A stretch of DNA of 64,000 nt, from the NCBI GenBank assembly GCA_016718525.1, contig JADKDD010000002.1, positions 186,001 through 250,000 on the forward strand, read 5' to 3'. Under the pieces are notes generated by a model that was not told the DNA's origin, searched no databases, and saw only the letters and a list, made by a program, of their open reading frames with translations. Positions 1 through 9,378 of this stretch are shown here, piece by piece (position 1 is the first letter of the stretch; every line of letters starts with the position of its first letter). The stretch is from Rhodocyclaceae bacterium (GTDB taxonomy: Bacteria > Pseudomonadota > Gammaproteobacteria > Burkholderiales > Rhodocyclaceae). Made by a program: the position numbers and the translations under genes.

Positions 1-2
1 CG

Positions 3-200
3 CTGGAGCGGCTGGCAGAACTTGAGGAATACGCGCTTGACGAGGTGGCAGAGGAACTCTCGGCGACCGAGGAGTTCGAGCAGGAGAATTGGGACGCTGA
101 CGAAGTCCATGCAATGGTAATGGAGCTCGCCGACCTCGCCCGCTTGGCCGAATCACAAGGGCAATTGTTGCTGGTCTGGATGCATCCCTTGCTGACTTGA
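3..200 (+). CDS. C-terminal end of an unidentified acidic protein (5' truncated)
   Basis: An open frame runs in from the left edge and ends at a TGA at 198-200, giving the last 65 residues of a protein. The tail is strongly acidic and probably helical, with many Glu and Asp residues and heptad-like leucines (LERLAELEEYALDEVAEEL near its start). I do not recognise a family. Its stop codon overlaps the ATG of the GIY-YIG gene (TGATG), so the two are probably translationally coupled. The upstream part is needed to name it. Confidence 0.55.
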   Translation: MERLAELEEYALDEVAEELSATEEFEQENWDADEVHAMVMELADLARLAESQGQLLLVWMHPLLT

Positions 201-481
201 TGGAGATGCCTGAAGCAAAGCGATGGTATGTCTATCTGCTGGAATGCAAGGACGGCAGCATTTATACCGGTATTGCCGTCGACGTTGATGCCCGCTTCGC
301 GGCGCACTGTGCCGGCAAAGGAGCGCGCTACACTCGCTCTCACCCGCCATTGAAAATTCTTGCCAGTGAAGCGTTTGCAAATCAGGCCGCCGCGCTCCGG
401 GCCGAGATCCGCATCAAGAAACTCACGGCAGCGGCAAAACGGGACTATGCAAATAGCCTTCCAGCAAAACCGGAGCGTTAG
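200..481 (+). CDS. GIY-YIG nuclease-superfamily protein (YhbQ/UPF0213-like)
   Basis: A small protein of about 93 residues made almost entirely of one GIY-YIG domain. The signature is visible as WYVYLLECKDGSIYTGIA near the N-terminus, where YVY and YTG play the GIY and YIG roles, followed by a conserved arginine and a basic helix (RIKKLTAAAKRDY). Stand-alone proteins of this family are common in proteobacteria, and a role in DNA repair or end processing has been proposed. The ATG at 200 overlaps the upstream stop; a TTG at 197 and an ATG at 206 are alternatives. It converges with the M18 aminopeptidase gene, overlapping it by four bases. Confidence 0.85.
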   Translation: MEMPEAKRWYVYLLECKDGSIYTGIAVDVDARFAAHCAGKGARYTRSHPPLKILASEAFANQAAALRAEIRIKKLTAAAKRDYANSLPAKPER

Positions 482-1799
482 ACAAAAAACTGCCGCATCA
501 ATTTGATGTACGGCTCCTGATCGAAGGCGCCCGCCGACTCGCGGCAACTGTGCATCGCCCACATCGGTATGCCGATATCCACCGTGCGCAAGCCCAACCG
601 CGCCGCACTGATCGGGCCGATGGTTGAGCCACAGGCCAGATCGGCCCGGTGTACATATTTTTGCAAATTGATGCCGGCTTTCCTTGCCAATTCAGCAACC
701 AGGGCCTCGCCGCTGGCGTTGGTCGCATAGCGTTGACTGGCGTTAATTTTCAGCGCCACGCCGTTGTTAACTTTCAGCGCATGCAGCGGATCAAAGCACT
801 CCGGATGCGCCGGATTGAGCGCGTGCGCCATGTCGGCCGACAAGTGCCAGCTGTTCGCCACCGCGCGGGCCATCGTATCGGCTTCCGTGTTCTTCCCGGC
901 CAGAATTCTCGCCATCACCTCTTGCATGAAGGTGCCTGCGGCGCCGGTGCGGCTTTCGCTGCCGACTTCTTCGTGGTCAAACAGCGCAATCATGGACGTA
1001 TGCGCTGCCGCCGGCACGTCGGTCAGCGCCATGGTTGCGGCGTGGCACGAGGCTAAATTGTCCAGTGCACGGACGGCGATAAATTCCTTGTTTTGGCCGA
1101 AGAATGCACCCGGCTGACCATCGATCGCACACAAATCAAAACCCAATACGTCGTTGGCCTTGACCCCGGCAGCCTGACTCAATAGCTTTAGAAATTCAGC
1201 CGCCGCATCATGCTTTTCGTCAATCCCGGCCAGCAGTAAATTCAAGCCAGTGTGTTTGTGCACCTTGAGACCATCTTCATTGACCGTGCGATTGAGATGG
1301 ATTGGCAGATTTGGTATCCGTACAGGCGCGTGATCGAGCCGAACCAAAACCGTGCGTAGCCCATCGGGCGCTTTCACATCTCGCACGATCAGTCGCCCGG
1401 CAAGGAGCAAATCGCGATCGGTAAAGGTTGCCAGAATCGGCGAGCCATAAATTTCCGTAGCCAATCGAAGATAACCGCTCGCGGCGCTGGCGCCTTGCGT
1501 CTTTATCCGCAGGCCGGGCGAATCAGTATGCGCACCGACGATGCGAAACCCTGCTTGCGCAGTTGCCTTCCAACTACAAACGCAATCAATGCGGCATCAT
1601 CGCGCGCCACCGCGTAGCGACCGCCGGGTTTGAGTCGCCAGGTCTGACGTTCATCCAGCACCTGGTATCCGGCGCTTTGCAATTGCGCTTGCGCCGTTGC
1701 TACGGCGTGCCACGGCGAAGGGCTGGCATCAATGTAATTGAGCAGAGCGCGCGCAGTTGGATCTTCGACAACCGTCGCCTGACGTTTGGTAGGACACAT
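478..1799 (-). pseudogene. M18-family aminopeptidase (ApeB/DAP4-like) split by a frameshift
   Basis: Two reading frames together make one M18 zinc aminopeptidase. The N-terminal frame (1799 down to about 1549) has ASPSPWHAV and PGGRYAVARDDAALIAFVVG. The C-terminal frame has IYGSPILATFTDRDL, the metal-site region RALDNLAS, DHEEVGSESRTGA and the C-terminal MHSCRES. Between them, reading shifts by one base at about 1546-1551 (+ strand AAACCC). Only after the shift can the conserved HTDSPGLRIK, which carries a zinc ligand, be read. As written, the N-terminal frame runs on to an early stop at 1503. Either the gene is a recent pseudogene or one base is missing from a GGGTTT run in the assembly. The family is cytosolic and removes acidic or neutral N-terminal residues from peptides. 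Confidence 0.8.
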
Positions 1800-1962
1800 A
1801 GAACGACTCTCCAGTTAGGACTTGCGCATGTTAACCGACGGAACTGACACTTTAAGGCAACTGAACGCACTCACACTTTGGCCACAATCCGCGGCATCAC
1901 GAACACATGCGCTGGATAAGCTCAACGAGCGGGACAACAATCAAAAATCGAAAGGAAATGCA

Positions 1963-2121
1963 GTGAATAAATCTATTAACTTTCCGAATATTGCCATCGC
2001 GGTGTTTGCCGCATTTGTTGGATCACTCTTGTCCGATACCTATTTCGGTGACGGCGTTCAGACCGATGATATTCAGCAAGCCTTAGTCGTCGCGCTCATT
2101 GCGGGTGTTTTGCAACACTGA
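1963..2121 (+). CDS. Small single-span membrane protein, hypothetical
   Basis: A GTG at 1963 preceded by AAAGGA at 1951-1956 opens a 52-residue frame beginning MNKSINFPNIAIAVFAAFVG. It has one clear hydrophobic stretch (IAIAVFAAFVGSLL), a polar loop (DTYFGDGVQTDDIQQ) and a second hydrophobic end (ALVVALIAGVL). The same frame is open back to 1822, but the upstream part is polar and less convincing. No family is recognised. It is divergent from the aminopeptidase gene. Confidence 0.4.
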   Translation: MNKSINFPNIAIAVFAAFVGSLLSDTYFGDGVQTDDIQQALVVALIAGVLQH

Positions 2122-2435
2122 CTGCGTCGGTATTACTCGCTGAACTAATGTGTTCCGCAGTTCACGTAAGGCCTAGATATGCCTTACAGACGCCACGCGT
2201 CAGGAAATCATTTCAAACGCCGGATAACGAAGTAGTTAAAAGCGCAAATGCACACAACGATAGCCCCCACTGCCAGAAGCGCGCCAATGACTGCTTCCCA
2301 GTCGCTCGCTAACATGATTTTGCAAAAAAAACTTTGTGCACAAACAATCTCCGGACGACTAACCAGGTACCGCGCTGACTCGGCCAGTCAAGCCACCGCT
2401 GGCCAGGTGCCAGTATATGTCGCTCCTTCTCGTCC
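2122..2435. other. Intergenic stretch with one hairpin, no convincing gene
   Basis: No supported coding region lies here. A perfect 7-bp hairpin occurs at 2166-2187 (GTAAGGC, 8-nt loop, GCCTTAC). It lies about 45 bases after the small membrane protein gene and may be a weak terminator, but no T-run follows it. A 63-codon frame at 2248-2439 has low-complexity composition and no Shine-Dalgarno site, and is not called. Confidence 0.4.
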
Positions 2436-2768
2436 CTAATGAAGAAAAGTTGAATGAATAACTGATTGCGTCGACAACTTGGTCATCAGTACCCGACTGC
2501 CGAGCATCGCAATGCTGCCATCGTTGCGGTTTTCACCCGTATCGCTGTACTCAAAAAAATAGACCCGCCTTAGTTTCAGCGTACCTTCGTCATCACGACC
2601 CAAACGCAGATGGCGGATAGCGACAGTGTCATCGAGCAACAACAGATTCTCGGTTGCGCAGGCAAGCTTGGCGGCTCGAATCGCAGCCTCCCGCGCTTTC
2701 AGACTGTCGACCCACAACCAAAGCGCTGCGGCAAGCACGGCGATGCCTATGATGGCAAGGAAGTCCAT
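2436..2768 (-). CDS. DUF3301 family membrane-anchored protein
   Basis: A 110-residue protein starting MDFLAIIGIAVLAAALWLWV. It has one N-terminal transmembrane helix, then SLKAREAAIRAAKLACA and a soluble part with LLLLDDTVAIRHLRLGRDDEG and LRRVYFFEYSDTG. This arrangement (TM helix, AR-A--AC, LLD-TV, L-R---G-L---R-Y-FE-S--G) is that of the DUF3301 family, whose function is unknown. The frame extends further upstream but would then overlap the ABC transporter gene. The ATG at 2766-2768 lies four bases after that gene's stop, so the two are probably co-transcribed. Confidence 0.75.
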   Translation of the reverse strand: MDFLAIIGIAVLAAALWLWVDSLKAREAAIRAAKLACATENLLLLDDTVAIRHLRLGRDDEGTLKLRRVYFFEYSDTGENRNDGSIAMLGSRVLMTKLSTQSVIHSTFLH

Positions 2769-2772
2769 CGGT

Positions 2773-4587
2773 CTAGTTGAGCATGCCCGTGTGCTCACCA
2801 GTCTGCAAGCGCCACAAGGCGGCATACACGCCGTCGCGGGCCAGCAATTCATCGTGCGTGCCGGTCTCGGTGATACTGCCCCGTTCAAGCACATGGATAC
2901 ACGTCGCATGACGAATCGTCGACAGCCGATGGGCGATCAGCAAACTGGTGCGCCCGACTATCAGCCTATCCAATGAACGCTGAATCGCGGCTTCCGTTTC
3001 GTTATCGACAGCCGAGGTCGCTTCGTCCAGAATCAGGATTGGCGGGTCCTTGAGGATCGCGCGGGCCAGTGCCAGACGCTGGCGCTGCCCGCCGGACAAT
3101 TTCATGCCGCGCTCGCCGACCTGTGTCTCGTAGCCCATCGGCAACTCACTAATGAATTCATGTGCCTCGGCGGCCTGCGCAGCCCTGACAATGGCGGCAT
3201 GCGGGACGCCGCTCATGCCATAAGCGATGTTCTCTGCGACGCTGGCGTCGGCCAGAAAGGTGTCTTGCGCGACATAGCCAATACTGCGGCGCAGGTCCTG
3301 CAAATTAAGCCCATTGATGGCCTGACCGTCGAGGCGAATCTCGCCCTGCTGCGGTTCGTAAAAGCGCAGCAGCAATTTGATCAAGGTACTCTTGCCACCG
3401 CCAGTACTCCCCACAAAAGCAACACTGCTGCCGGGGGCGATACGCAGGCTCAAGTTGTCAATCGCCGGGACATTGACGCCGTCGTAGGCAAAGCGCACGT
3501 GATCAAATTCCAACTGGCCTCGAGTTTGTGTCGCGGCCAGCGCGCGCCCGGCATAGGGAATCGCCAACGGCGTATCGAGCAGGTCCATGACCCGTTGGAT
3601 CGATGCCATCGATCGCTGGTACAAATCCGTCATCTCGGCCAGGCGTGTCAATGGCCAGAGCAGGCGTTGGGTCAAGTAAACCAGCACCGAATAGCTGCCG
3701 ACTCCGATTTCGCCATCCAGCGCCATCAATCCACCGTAGAGCAAGGTCACCGTAAAGCCAGCCAGGATAGCCATGCGGATCACCGGCGTAATGGCTGCCG
3801 AAAGGCGTATCGCGTTTGCGTTCATCGCACGATAGTTGTTGGAGTCCTGCGCAATGTGAGCCGCCTCAAAATCTTCAGCGGCATAAGCCTTGATCGTCGC
3901 GATACCCGACAAATTATTGTTTAGCCGGGTGGCCAGCGCACCGGCTGACTCACGCACCGCCGTGTATCGAGGAGCCAAACGGGCTTGAAACCAGAACGCG
4001 CCATACAAAATTGCCGGTACCGGGACCAAGGCAAGGAAGGCCAGTTGACTGGTCAAGGCGAAAAACACGGCGCCGACCATTAACGAACCGACAAAAACCT
4101 GAATTAAGTCGTTTATGCCGCCATTGAGGAAGCGTTCCATTTGATTGATGTCTTCATTGAGTATCGCCAACAAATTGCCGGTACGGTTGCGCTCGAAATA
4201 CGCCAACTCAAGTTGCTGCACGTGGCGGTAGGCCACCAACCGCATGTCGTGCTGCAAGTCTTGCGCCAAACGACGCCACTTCACATCGTAGAGATACTGG
4301 AACAATGACTCACCGACCCAAATGATCACCGTCAATACGGCCAACCACAGCAGCTGCTCACGCGGATCGGTGATGCCGAGTTTGGCGACGAAGGAGTCCT
4401 TGCGACTGACCACCACGTCGACGGCCACACCGATCAGTATCTCCGGCAGCACATCAAAAAACTTGTTCAGAATCGAATAGATACTCGCCACGATGACATC
4501 GCGGCGATAGCCCGGCGCATAGGCAAACAAACGCCTGAGCGGGTTGTCGTGCAACGGTGCCTTAGTCGCTCCGGATGCGTCGGTCAT
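2773..4587 (-). CDS. ABC exporter, fused transmembrane and ATPase domains
   Basis: A 604-residue half-transporter of the ABCB/MsbA type. The N-terminal half (to about residue 330) carries six membrane spans. The C-terminal half is a nucleotide-binding domain with Walker A GSTGGGKST at residues 393-401, signature LSGGQRQR, Walker B ILILDEATSAVD with Asp521 and Glu522, and H-loop LLIAHRLST. The Walker A has GG where PSGS or SSGS is usual, but the essential Gly-Lys-Ser/Thr is intact. Its ATG overlaps the pepN stop by four bases, so pepN and this exporter form one operon. Export of a drug or lipid is typical of the family; the substrate cannot be read from sequence. Confidence 0.9.
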   Translation of the reverse strand: MTDASGATKAPLHDNPLRRLFAYAPGYRRDVIVASIYSILNKFFDVLPEILIGVAVDVVVSRKDSFVAKLGITDPREQLLWLAVLTVIIWVGESLFQYLYDVKWRRLAQDLQHDMRLVAYRHVQQLELAYFERNRTGNLLAILNEDINQMERFLNGGINDLIQVFVGSLMVGAVFFALTSQLAFLALVPVPAILYGAFWFQARLAPRYTAVRESAGALATRLNNNLSGIATIKAYAAEDFEAAHIAQDSNNYRAMNANAIRLSAAITPVIRMAILAGFTVTLLYGGLMALDGEIGVGSYSVLVYLTQRLLWPLTRLAEMTDLYQRSMASIQRVMDLLDTPLAIPYAGRALAATQTRGQLEFDHVRFAYDGVNVPAIDNLSLRIAPGSSVAFVGSTGGGKSTLIKLLLRFYEPQQGEIRLDGQAINGLNLQDLRRSIGYVAQDTFLADASVAENIAYGMSGVPHAAIVRAAQAAEAHEFISELPMGYETQVGERGMKLSGGQRQRLALARAILKDPPILILDEATSAVDNETEAAIQRSLDRLIVGRTSLLIAHRLSTIRHATCIHVLERGSITETGTHDELLARDGVYAALWRLQTGEHTGMLN

Positions 4588-7223
4588 GCCAAAGACTTGT
4601 CGATGATTTCCAACACCCCGCTCGACAATCCCGGTGTCTGCGCTATGGATTCAAGCGCAGCGCGCGCATGGACTTGACGTCCCGCATCGAATCGTTTCCA
4701 GCGATCAAACGTTCGCGCCAGACGCGCCGCGACTTGAGGATTGATAGGGTCAAGAATTGCAATCTGTTTGGCCATAAAGCGATAGCCGCTGCCGTTTGCC
4801 GCGTGAAAATGGCGATGATTGGCACCGAAGTTGCGAATCAGCGCATAAACCTTGTTCGGGTTCTTGATGTCGAACGCAGGATCGCCAGTGAGCCGCTCAA
4901 CTTCGCTCAGCACGTTTGGCAAGCGGCTGCCAGATTGCACGGCCAACCATTTATCGACCACCAGCGCCTCATGCTGCCATTGTTTGTAGAACGCCGCCAG
5001 TGCCGCCCGACCGGCAAAGCCAGGCAGATTGGCCAGTACCGACAGGGCAACGAACTGGTCGGTCATATTGTCGGCTTGTTCAAACTGGTGTTGGGCGAGA
5101 CGCCGGTAGTCGGCGGCGTCAAGTTCATTCAAATATCCCAACGCAAGGTTTCGCAGGCGTCGCTTGCCAATACTTGCCGTATCCGGGCGATAGGCCTGGC
5201 TCGGGCTTAGCATCGTGTAAAGCTCAGCGAGATCGGCGGCGAGGCCGGCGGACAGAAACTGCAACAGCGAACAGCGCGCCAAATACAAGCTTTCTGGATC
5301 AACCACCGCCATCTGTTCCGCCAGCGTCGATTCGACGGGCAAAGTCAAAACCTCAGCCTTGTAGGCAAAATCGAGGTTCGGATCAAGTAACACACGGCGT
5401 GTCGCCAGCACCAACTGGTCCGGCCACGCAAGCTCGGCGGCCGCTGCGCCAGTGCTGAGGCGCTCTGCTGCAGCGAGAATCAAACGACCGAACAGCCTTT
5501 GCCCGGCTTCCCAGCGATTGAAGGCATCCGTGTCGTGAGCCAACAGATGAATCAGGTCGGCATCGGAATAGTCGTAGTCGAGAATCACCGGCGCAGTGAA
5601 GTCACGTAGCAGCGAAGGTACTGGTGGCGCAACAACGCCGGTGAACTCAAATTGTTGCTCCGCCTGTGTCAACAACAGGAGTTGCGTACGCTTGCCATCC
5701 TGCATGAGTTCATGACCATCCTGGTCGATCAGCGCGACCGATACGGGGATCAAATAAGGGCGCTTTTCCGTCTGGCCTGGTGATCCCGCGCACGACTGGG
5801 TCATCGACAGTGTATAGGTCTGTCTGATAGCGTCATGAACCCCCGCAACGCGCAGATGCGGCGTACCGGCCTGACTGTACCAATTCATGAACTGCGAAAA
5901 ATCAAATCCCGATTCATGTGCCATTGCGGCAACAAAATCATCACAGGTCACGGCTTGTCCGTCATGGCGCTCAAAATAGACATCCATGCCGCGCCGAAAC
6001 GCGTCCTTGCCGATCAGCGTCTGAATCATGCGCACAACTTCGGCGCCTTTGTCATACACCGTCGCGGTGTAGAAATTGTTGATTTCGACGTAGCTTGATG
6101 GCCGCACCGGATGCGCCATCGGACCTGCATCTTCAGGAAACTGAAAAGCACGCAAGTGGCGCACTTCGTTAATCCGGCTGGTCGAACGGTTATGTTCGTC
6201 AGCGCCGAATTCCTGATCACGGAACACCGTCAGACCTTCTTTCAACGACAGCTGAAACCAGTCACGACAGGTGACGCGATTGCCTGTCCAATTATGGAAA
6301 TATTCGTGCGCAACGACCCGGTCGATGTAGATGAAATCGGCGTCGGTCGCCGTGTCCTGACGCGCAAGGACGAACTTGGTATTAAAAATATTCAGGCCCT
6401 TGTTTTCCATCGCACCCATGTTGTAGTCGCCAACCGCCACAATCATGTAGTGATCCAAATCGCACTCCAGACCAAATCGTTGTTCATCCCAGCGCATCGA
6501 CTTTTTGAGCGCTTCCATCGCATGCGGACATTGATCGAGCTTGCCCGGCTCAATATATATGGCGAGTTGTACGTCACGCCCGGAAGTCGTGCAGTAGCTG
6601 TCACGCAACACATCCAATTTGCCGGCCACCATCGCAAACAAATAACTGGGTTTCTTGAACGGATCCACCCAGGTGGCGAAATGCCGTCCGCCCGCTTCGT
6701 CACCCCACGCGCTCGGATTTCCGTTGGATAGCAGTACCGGGAAGGCCGCCTTGTCGGCACGAACCGTCACGGTGTAGCACGCCATGACATCAGGTCGATC
6801 CAGGAACCACGTGATGCGTCGAAAACCCTGCGCCTCGCACTGCGTGAAGTAGCCGTCAGCGCTGCGGTACAAGCCTGAAAGCTGGGTGTTGTTGTCGGGC
6901 TGAATTCGCACCGCAGTTTCAAGTTCAAAAGTCTCCGGCAAATTCGCAATGGCCAGTTGCTCGGAACTTATGCAATATTCGTTGGCAGCCAAAAGGCGTC
7001 CGTCGACCGCCACGGACAAGGTTTCGAGTTCCTCGCCATCAAGCAACAAATCAGCAACGCCCGAATCTGCCGGATTTCGCCGGCAGACAAGGCGGGACTT
7101 CACCACCGTGCCGTCGCTGCGGATGTCGATATCCAAATGCACGGTTTCGATCAGAAATGCCGGAGGCGTGTAATCAGCGAGCTGAATGAGCTTGTCCTGC
7201 GCTCTGGTTGTTTCGGTTGTCAT
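4584..7223 (-). CDS. pepN: Aminopeptidase N (M1 family)
   Basis: A cytosolic zinc aminopeptidase of 879 residues, the usual length of bacterial PepN. The exopeptidase motif GAMEN is at residues 270-274. The zinc site HEYFH is at 306-310, with the third ligand Glu329 in LKEGLTVF. The C-terminal half is the alpha-helical armadillo-like domain found in PepN. The enzyme trims N-terminal residues from peptides during turnover. It is the first gene of a two-gene unit with the downstream ABC exporter. A copy of the dispersed repeat core lies inside the gene at 5393-5416, encoding residues around 603-610 (QLVLATRR). Confidence 0.95.
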   Translation of the reverse strand: MTTETTRAQDKLIQLADYTPPAFLIETVHLDIDIRSDGTVVKSRLVCRRNPADSGVADLLLDGEELETLSVAVDGRLLAANEYCISSEQLAIANLPETFELETAVRIQPDNNTQLSGLYRSADGYFTQCEAQGFRRITWFLDRPDVMACYTVTVRADKAAFPVLLSNGNPSAWGDEAGGRHFATWVDPFKKPSYLFAMVAGKLDVLRDSYCTTSGRDVQLAIYIEPGKLDQCPHAMEALKKSMRWDEQRFGLECDLDHYMIVAVGDYNMGAMENKGLNIFNTKFVLARQDTATDADFIYIDRVVAHEYFHNWTGNRVTCRDWFQLSLKEGLTVFRDQEFGADEHNRSTSRINEVRHLRAFQFPEDAGPMAHPVRPSSYVEINNFYTATVYDKGAEVVRMIQTLIGKDAFRRGMDVYFERHDGQAVTCDDFVAAMAHESGFDFSQFMNWYSQAGTPHLRVAGVHDAIRQTYTLSMTQSCAGSPGQTEKRPYLIPVSVALIDQDGHELMQDGKRTQLLLLTQAEQQFEFTGVVAPPVPSLLRDFTAPVILDYDYSDADLIHLLAHDTDAFNRWEAGQRLFGRLILAAAERLSTGAAAAELAWPDQLVLATRRVLLDPNLDFAYKAEVLTLPVESTLAEQMAVVDPESLYLARCSLLQFLSAGLAADLAELYTMLSPSQAYRPDTASIGKRRLRNLALGYLNELDAADYRRLAQHQFEQADNMTDQFVALSVLANLPGFAGRAALAAFYKQWQHEALVVDKWLAVQSGSRLPNVLSEVERLTGDPAFDIKNPNKVYALIRNFGANHRHFHAANGSGYRFMAKQIAILDPINPQVAARLARTFDRWKRFDAGRQVHARAALESIAQTPGLSSGVLEIIDKSLA
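5393..5416 (+). repeat. Dispersed palindromic repeat, half copy inside pepN
   Basis: These 24 bases are identical to 57718-57741 in trpE and include the left arm ACGGCGTGTCGCCAG, the loop CACCAA and the start of the right arm. On the coding (minus) strand they are read as LVLATRRV. The surrounding protein reads smoothly as helix, so this may be ancestral coding sequence that resembles the element rather than an insertion. Confidence 0.5.
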
Positions 7224-7370
7224 GATCTATTGATCGGAGCGATGGCAGACCGCTCTCGATGAGGGTTTTGTAGGCTAAGCATGATAACGGACGCCGCTAG
7301 CGCATTCGTCAGTCCGCGCATTAGGCGAGGTCTTTCACTTCACCTTTGGTACGATTACCGACATAGTGAG

Positions 7371-7904
7371 TTACTGGCTCGACTGCAGGCAGCGCATTGC
7401 CTCGGTCAGCTTTGCCTTCAGCTCGCCGTTTTTCAGTTCGCCCCGCTCGACATCAAAATTTTCATTGAAACTCGGTATCGCCAGACTGGCTTTCACCTTC
7501 CCGGCAAAGAAGGGTGCAGAGGTAGTTGCAGCCGCCAACACTGATGCACCGCCACGCGCGCCGGGCGAGGTAGCGAGCAAGACCATCGGTTTGTCCTGGA
7601 ACACTTTTTGACCGGCGCGCGAGCACCAGTCAAATAGATTTTTGTATGCCGCGCTGTAGGATCCGTTATGTTCCGCAAATGAAATGACGATGGAGTCGCA
7701 GGCCGCGATTTTTGCCAGAAACGCTTTGGCGAGGTCCGGATGCCCAAGTGCCTGTTCCCGTTCCACGCTAAACAGCGGCATTTCATAATCGTTTAGATCG
7801 AGCAACTCGATCTCGGCGCCCTCAACCAGGCTGGCCGCATGTTTCACCAGTTGTTTGTTGATCGACTTTCTACTGTTACTGGCGGCAAAAGCAAGCAATT
7901 TCAT
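7371..7904 (-). CDS. NADPH-dependent FMN reductase family protein
   Basis: A 177-residue flavodoxin-fold protein. It opens with MKLLAFAASNSRKSINKQL, the phosphate-binding loop of the NADPH-dependent FMN reductase (ChrR/YieF/SsuE-like) family. It continues with DLNDYEMPLFS and the flavin-contact segment EHNGSYSAAYKNLFDW, where N-G-S is the usual conserved triplet, and then KPMVLLATSPGARGG. Members reduce quinones, flavins or azo compounds with NAD(P)H. It stands alone, divergent from the MFS gene, with about 120 bases between their starts. Confidence 0.88.
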   Translation of the reverse strand: MKLLAFAASNSRKSINKQLVKHAASLVEGAEIELLDLNDYEMPLFSVEREQALGHPDLAKAFLAKIAACDSIVISFAEHNGSYSAAYKNLFDWCSRAGQKVFQDKPMVLLATSPGARGGASVLAAATTSAPFFAGKVKASLAIPSFNENFDVERGELKNGELKAKLTEAMRCLQSSQ

Positions 7905-8026
7905 CCGGGTTCCTTTGTTTGAGTCGCTACGAAGCTACTGCAATCGTCAATCATGTTAGTGCATATGCGTTTCGTCACTTGCACGTCCGTTAAAATGCTC
8001 GCGCTTCACCCGTTGATTTTGATTGT

Positions 8027-9376
8027 ATGAGTTTGCAGGACTTAACTCCCCGTGGCGAGCGCCGCACCGGATGGCAATGGCGACCCAGTTGGTTGCAGCT
8101 GCCAGCCAACGACTTGCTGCGCGAGCGGGTTTATCGGCGGCTGTGGATTTCCATACTCATCAGCTCGCTTGGCAGCCAGATCACTATGCTGGCCTTACCA
8201 TTGACCGCCGCGGTATTGCTTGCCGCGACGCCATCGCAAATGGGTTTGCTGACCGCGATGGAGATTCTTCCGTTCGTATTGCTGTCGCTGCCCTCCGGCG
8301 TTTGGCTCGATCGGGTGCGAAAGTTGCCGGTGTATGTGGCCGGTGAGGCGATCATCGCACTTGTCTTGATTTCGGTTCCAGTAGCATGGGGACTGGGCTT
8401 TTTGTCGATGCCATTCATGTATTGCGTCGGCTTCATTATCGGCGGTGTTTTTGTCACCGCCGGATCGGCAGCACAAATTGTGCTGACTCAGGTTGTACCT
8501 CGCCACCGTCTGGTTGAAGCGCATGCGCGCAATGCGCTAGCCTCGTCCGGCGCAGAGGTTGCGGGTCCGGGATTGGCCGGCGCCCTCATAAAACTGACGG
8601 GAGCACCGTTGGCGTTACTTGCAGATGCATTGATGCTAACGATGAGCGTTTTTATCTTGCGTGGAATGCGAATCGTCGAGGTACGCGTGCCGAATCCCGA
8701 GGCTCATTTCTGGCTTGACATGAAGGACGGGCTGCGCTTTGTGATGCGCGAACCCCTGTTGGTCGCGCTTTCGGCAACCGTTGGCATCTGGCATATGTTT
8801 CACTACGGTGCGCTAACCATGCAGATTCTGTTTGCCACACGCGAACTGCACTTGAACGAACATCAGGTCGGCTTGTGTTACATGATCATGGGGATCGGCA
8901 CCATCGTGGCGAGTATGTTGGGAAACCGATTTTCACGTTGGTTTGGTCCGGGCCCGTGCCTGATTCTGGGTTTTGCGGTCTGTGGTGCCGGGTGGATGCA
9001 ACTCGGCTTCGCTCCCGTCAATGCCTGGGGAATCGCGTCTTTCATTTTCATGCTGCTCTGTTACAGCTTTGGTGCCGTGCTGATTTTCGTAAACATGCTT
9101 GCACTGCGTCAGGCAGTGACTCCGGAAGGCCTGATGGGCCGGATGACCAGCACGGTGCGCTGGTTGATGCTCATTCCCGCAGGTCCGGGCGCTTTGCTCG
9201 GTGGCTATATCGGCGAACATTTTGGCCTGCGCTATACGCTGGTTGGCGCCGGGCTTAGTTCGATCATTCTGGCGGCGTGGGCATGGCGATACTCAATCCT
9301 TGCTGGCGTTGCCGTATTGCCATCGCCGCAAAACTCGTCAGTTGGTGCTGGTGATACGGCGTCTGTGCGAACATAA
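8027..9376 (+). CDS. MFS transporter (EntS-like drug/siderophore exporter type)
   Basis: A 449-residue integral membrane protein with about twelve hydrophobic spans, starting after a soluble N-terminus at YRRLWISILISSLGSQITMLALPL. The MFS loop motif is present as SGVWLDRVRKLPV. The overall pattern resembles the EntS-like MFS_3 branch, which exports siderophores or drugs. The last dozen residues (SSVGAGDTASVRT) are encoded by a copy of the dispersed repeat at 9334-9362, so the natural C-terminus was probably shorter or different. A terminator-like hairpin follows the stop codon. Confidence 0.88.
   Translation: MSLQDLTPRGERRTGWQWRPSWLQLPANDLLRERVYRRLWISILISSLGSQITMLALPLTAAVLLAATPSQMGLLTAMEILPFVLLSLPSGVWLDRVRKLPVYVAGEAIIALVLISVPVAWGLGFLSMPFMYCVGFIIGGVFVTAGSAAQIVLTQVVPRHRLVEAHARNALASSGAEVAGPGLAGALIKLTGAPLALLADALMLTMSVFILRGMRIVEVRVPNPEAHFWLDMKDGLRFVMREPLLVALSATVGIWHMFHYGALTMQILFATRELHLNEHQVGLCYMIMGIGTIVASMLGNRFSRWFGPGPCLILGFAVCGAGWMQLGFAPVNAWGIASFIFMLLCYSFGAVLIFVNMLALRQAVTPEGLMGRMTSTVRWLMLIPAGPGALLGGYIGEHFGLRYTLVGAGLSSIILAAWAWRYSILAGVAVLPSPQNSSVGAGDTASVRT
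9334..9362 (-). repeat. Dispersed palindromic repeat copy forming the C-terminus of the MFS gene
   Basis: Read on the minus strand it gives ACGCCGTATCACCAGCACCA followed by ACTGACGAG, a diverged copy of the family left arm, CACCAA loop and shortened right arm. On the coding strand it is read as residues 437-445 (SSVGAGDTA) of the exporter. The in-frame stop lies 12 bases further on. Confidence 0.7.
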
Positions 9377-9378
9377 AA

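Noticed and set aside
2248..2439. 63-codon frame in the gap before the DUF3301 gene
   Set aside because: No Shine-Dalgarno site, biased composition, no hydrophobic or domain pattern.
3160..3924. Open frame opposite the first ABC exporter
   Set aside because: The exporter frame has all ABC motifs; the antisense frame has none.
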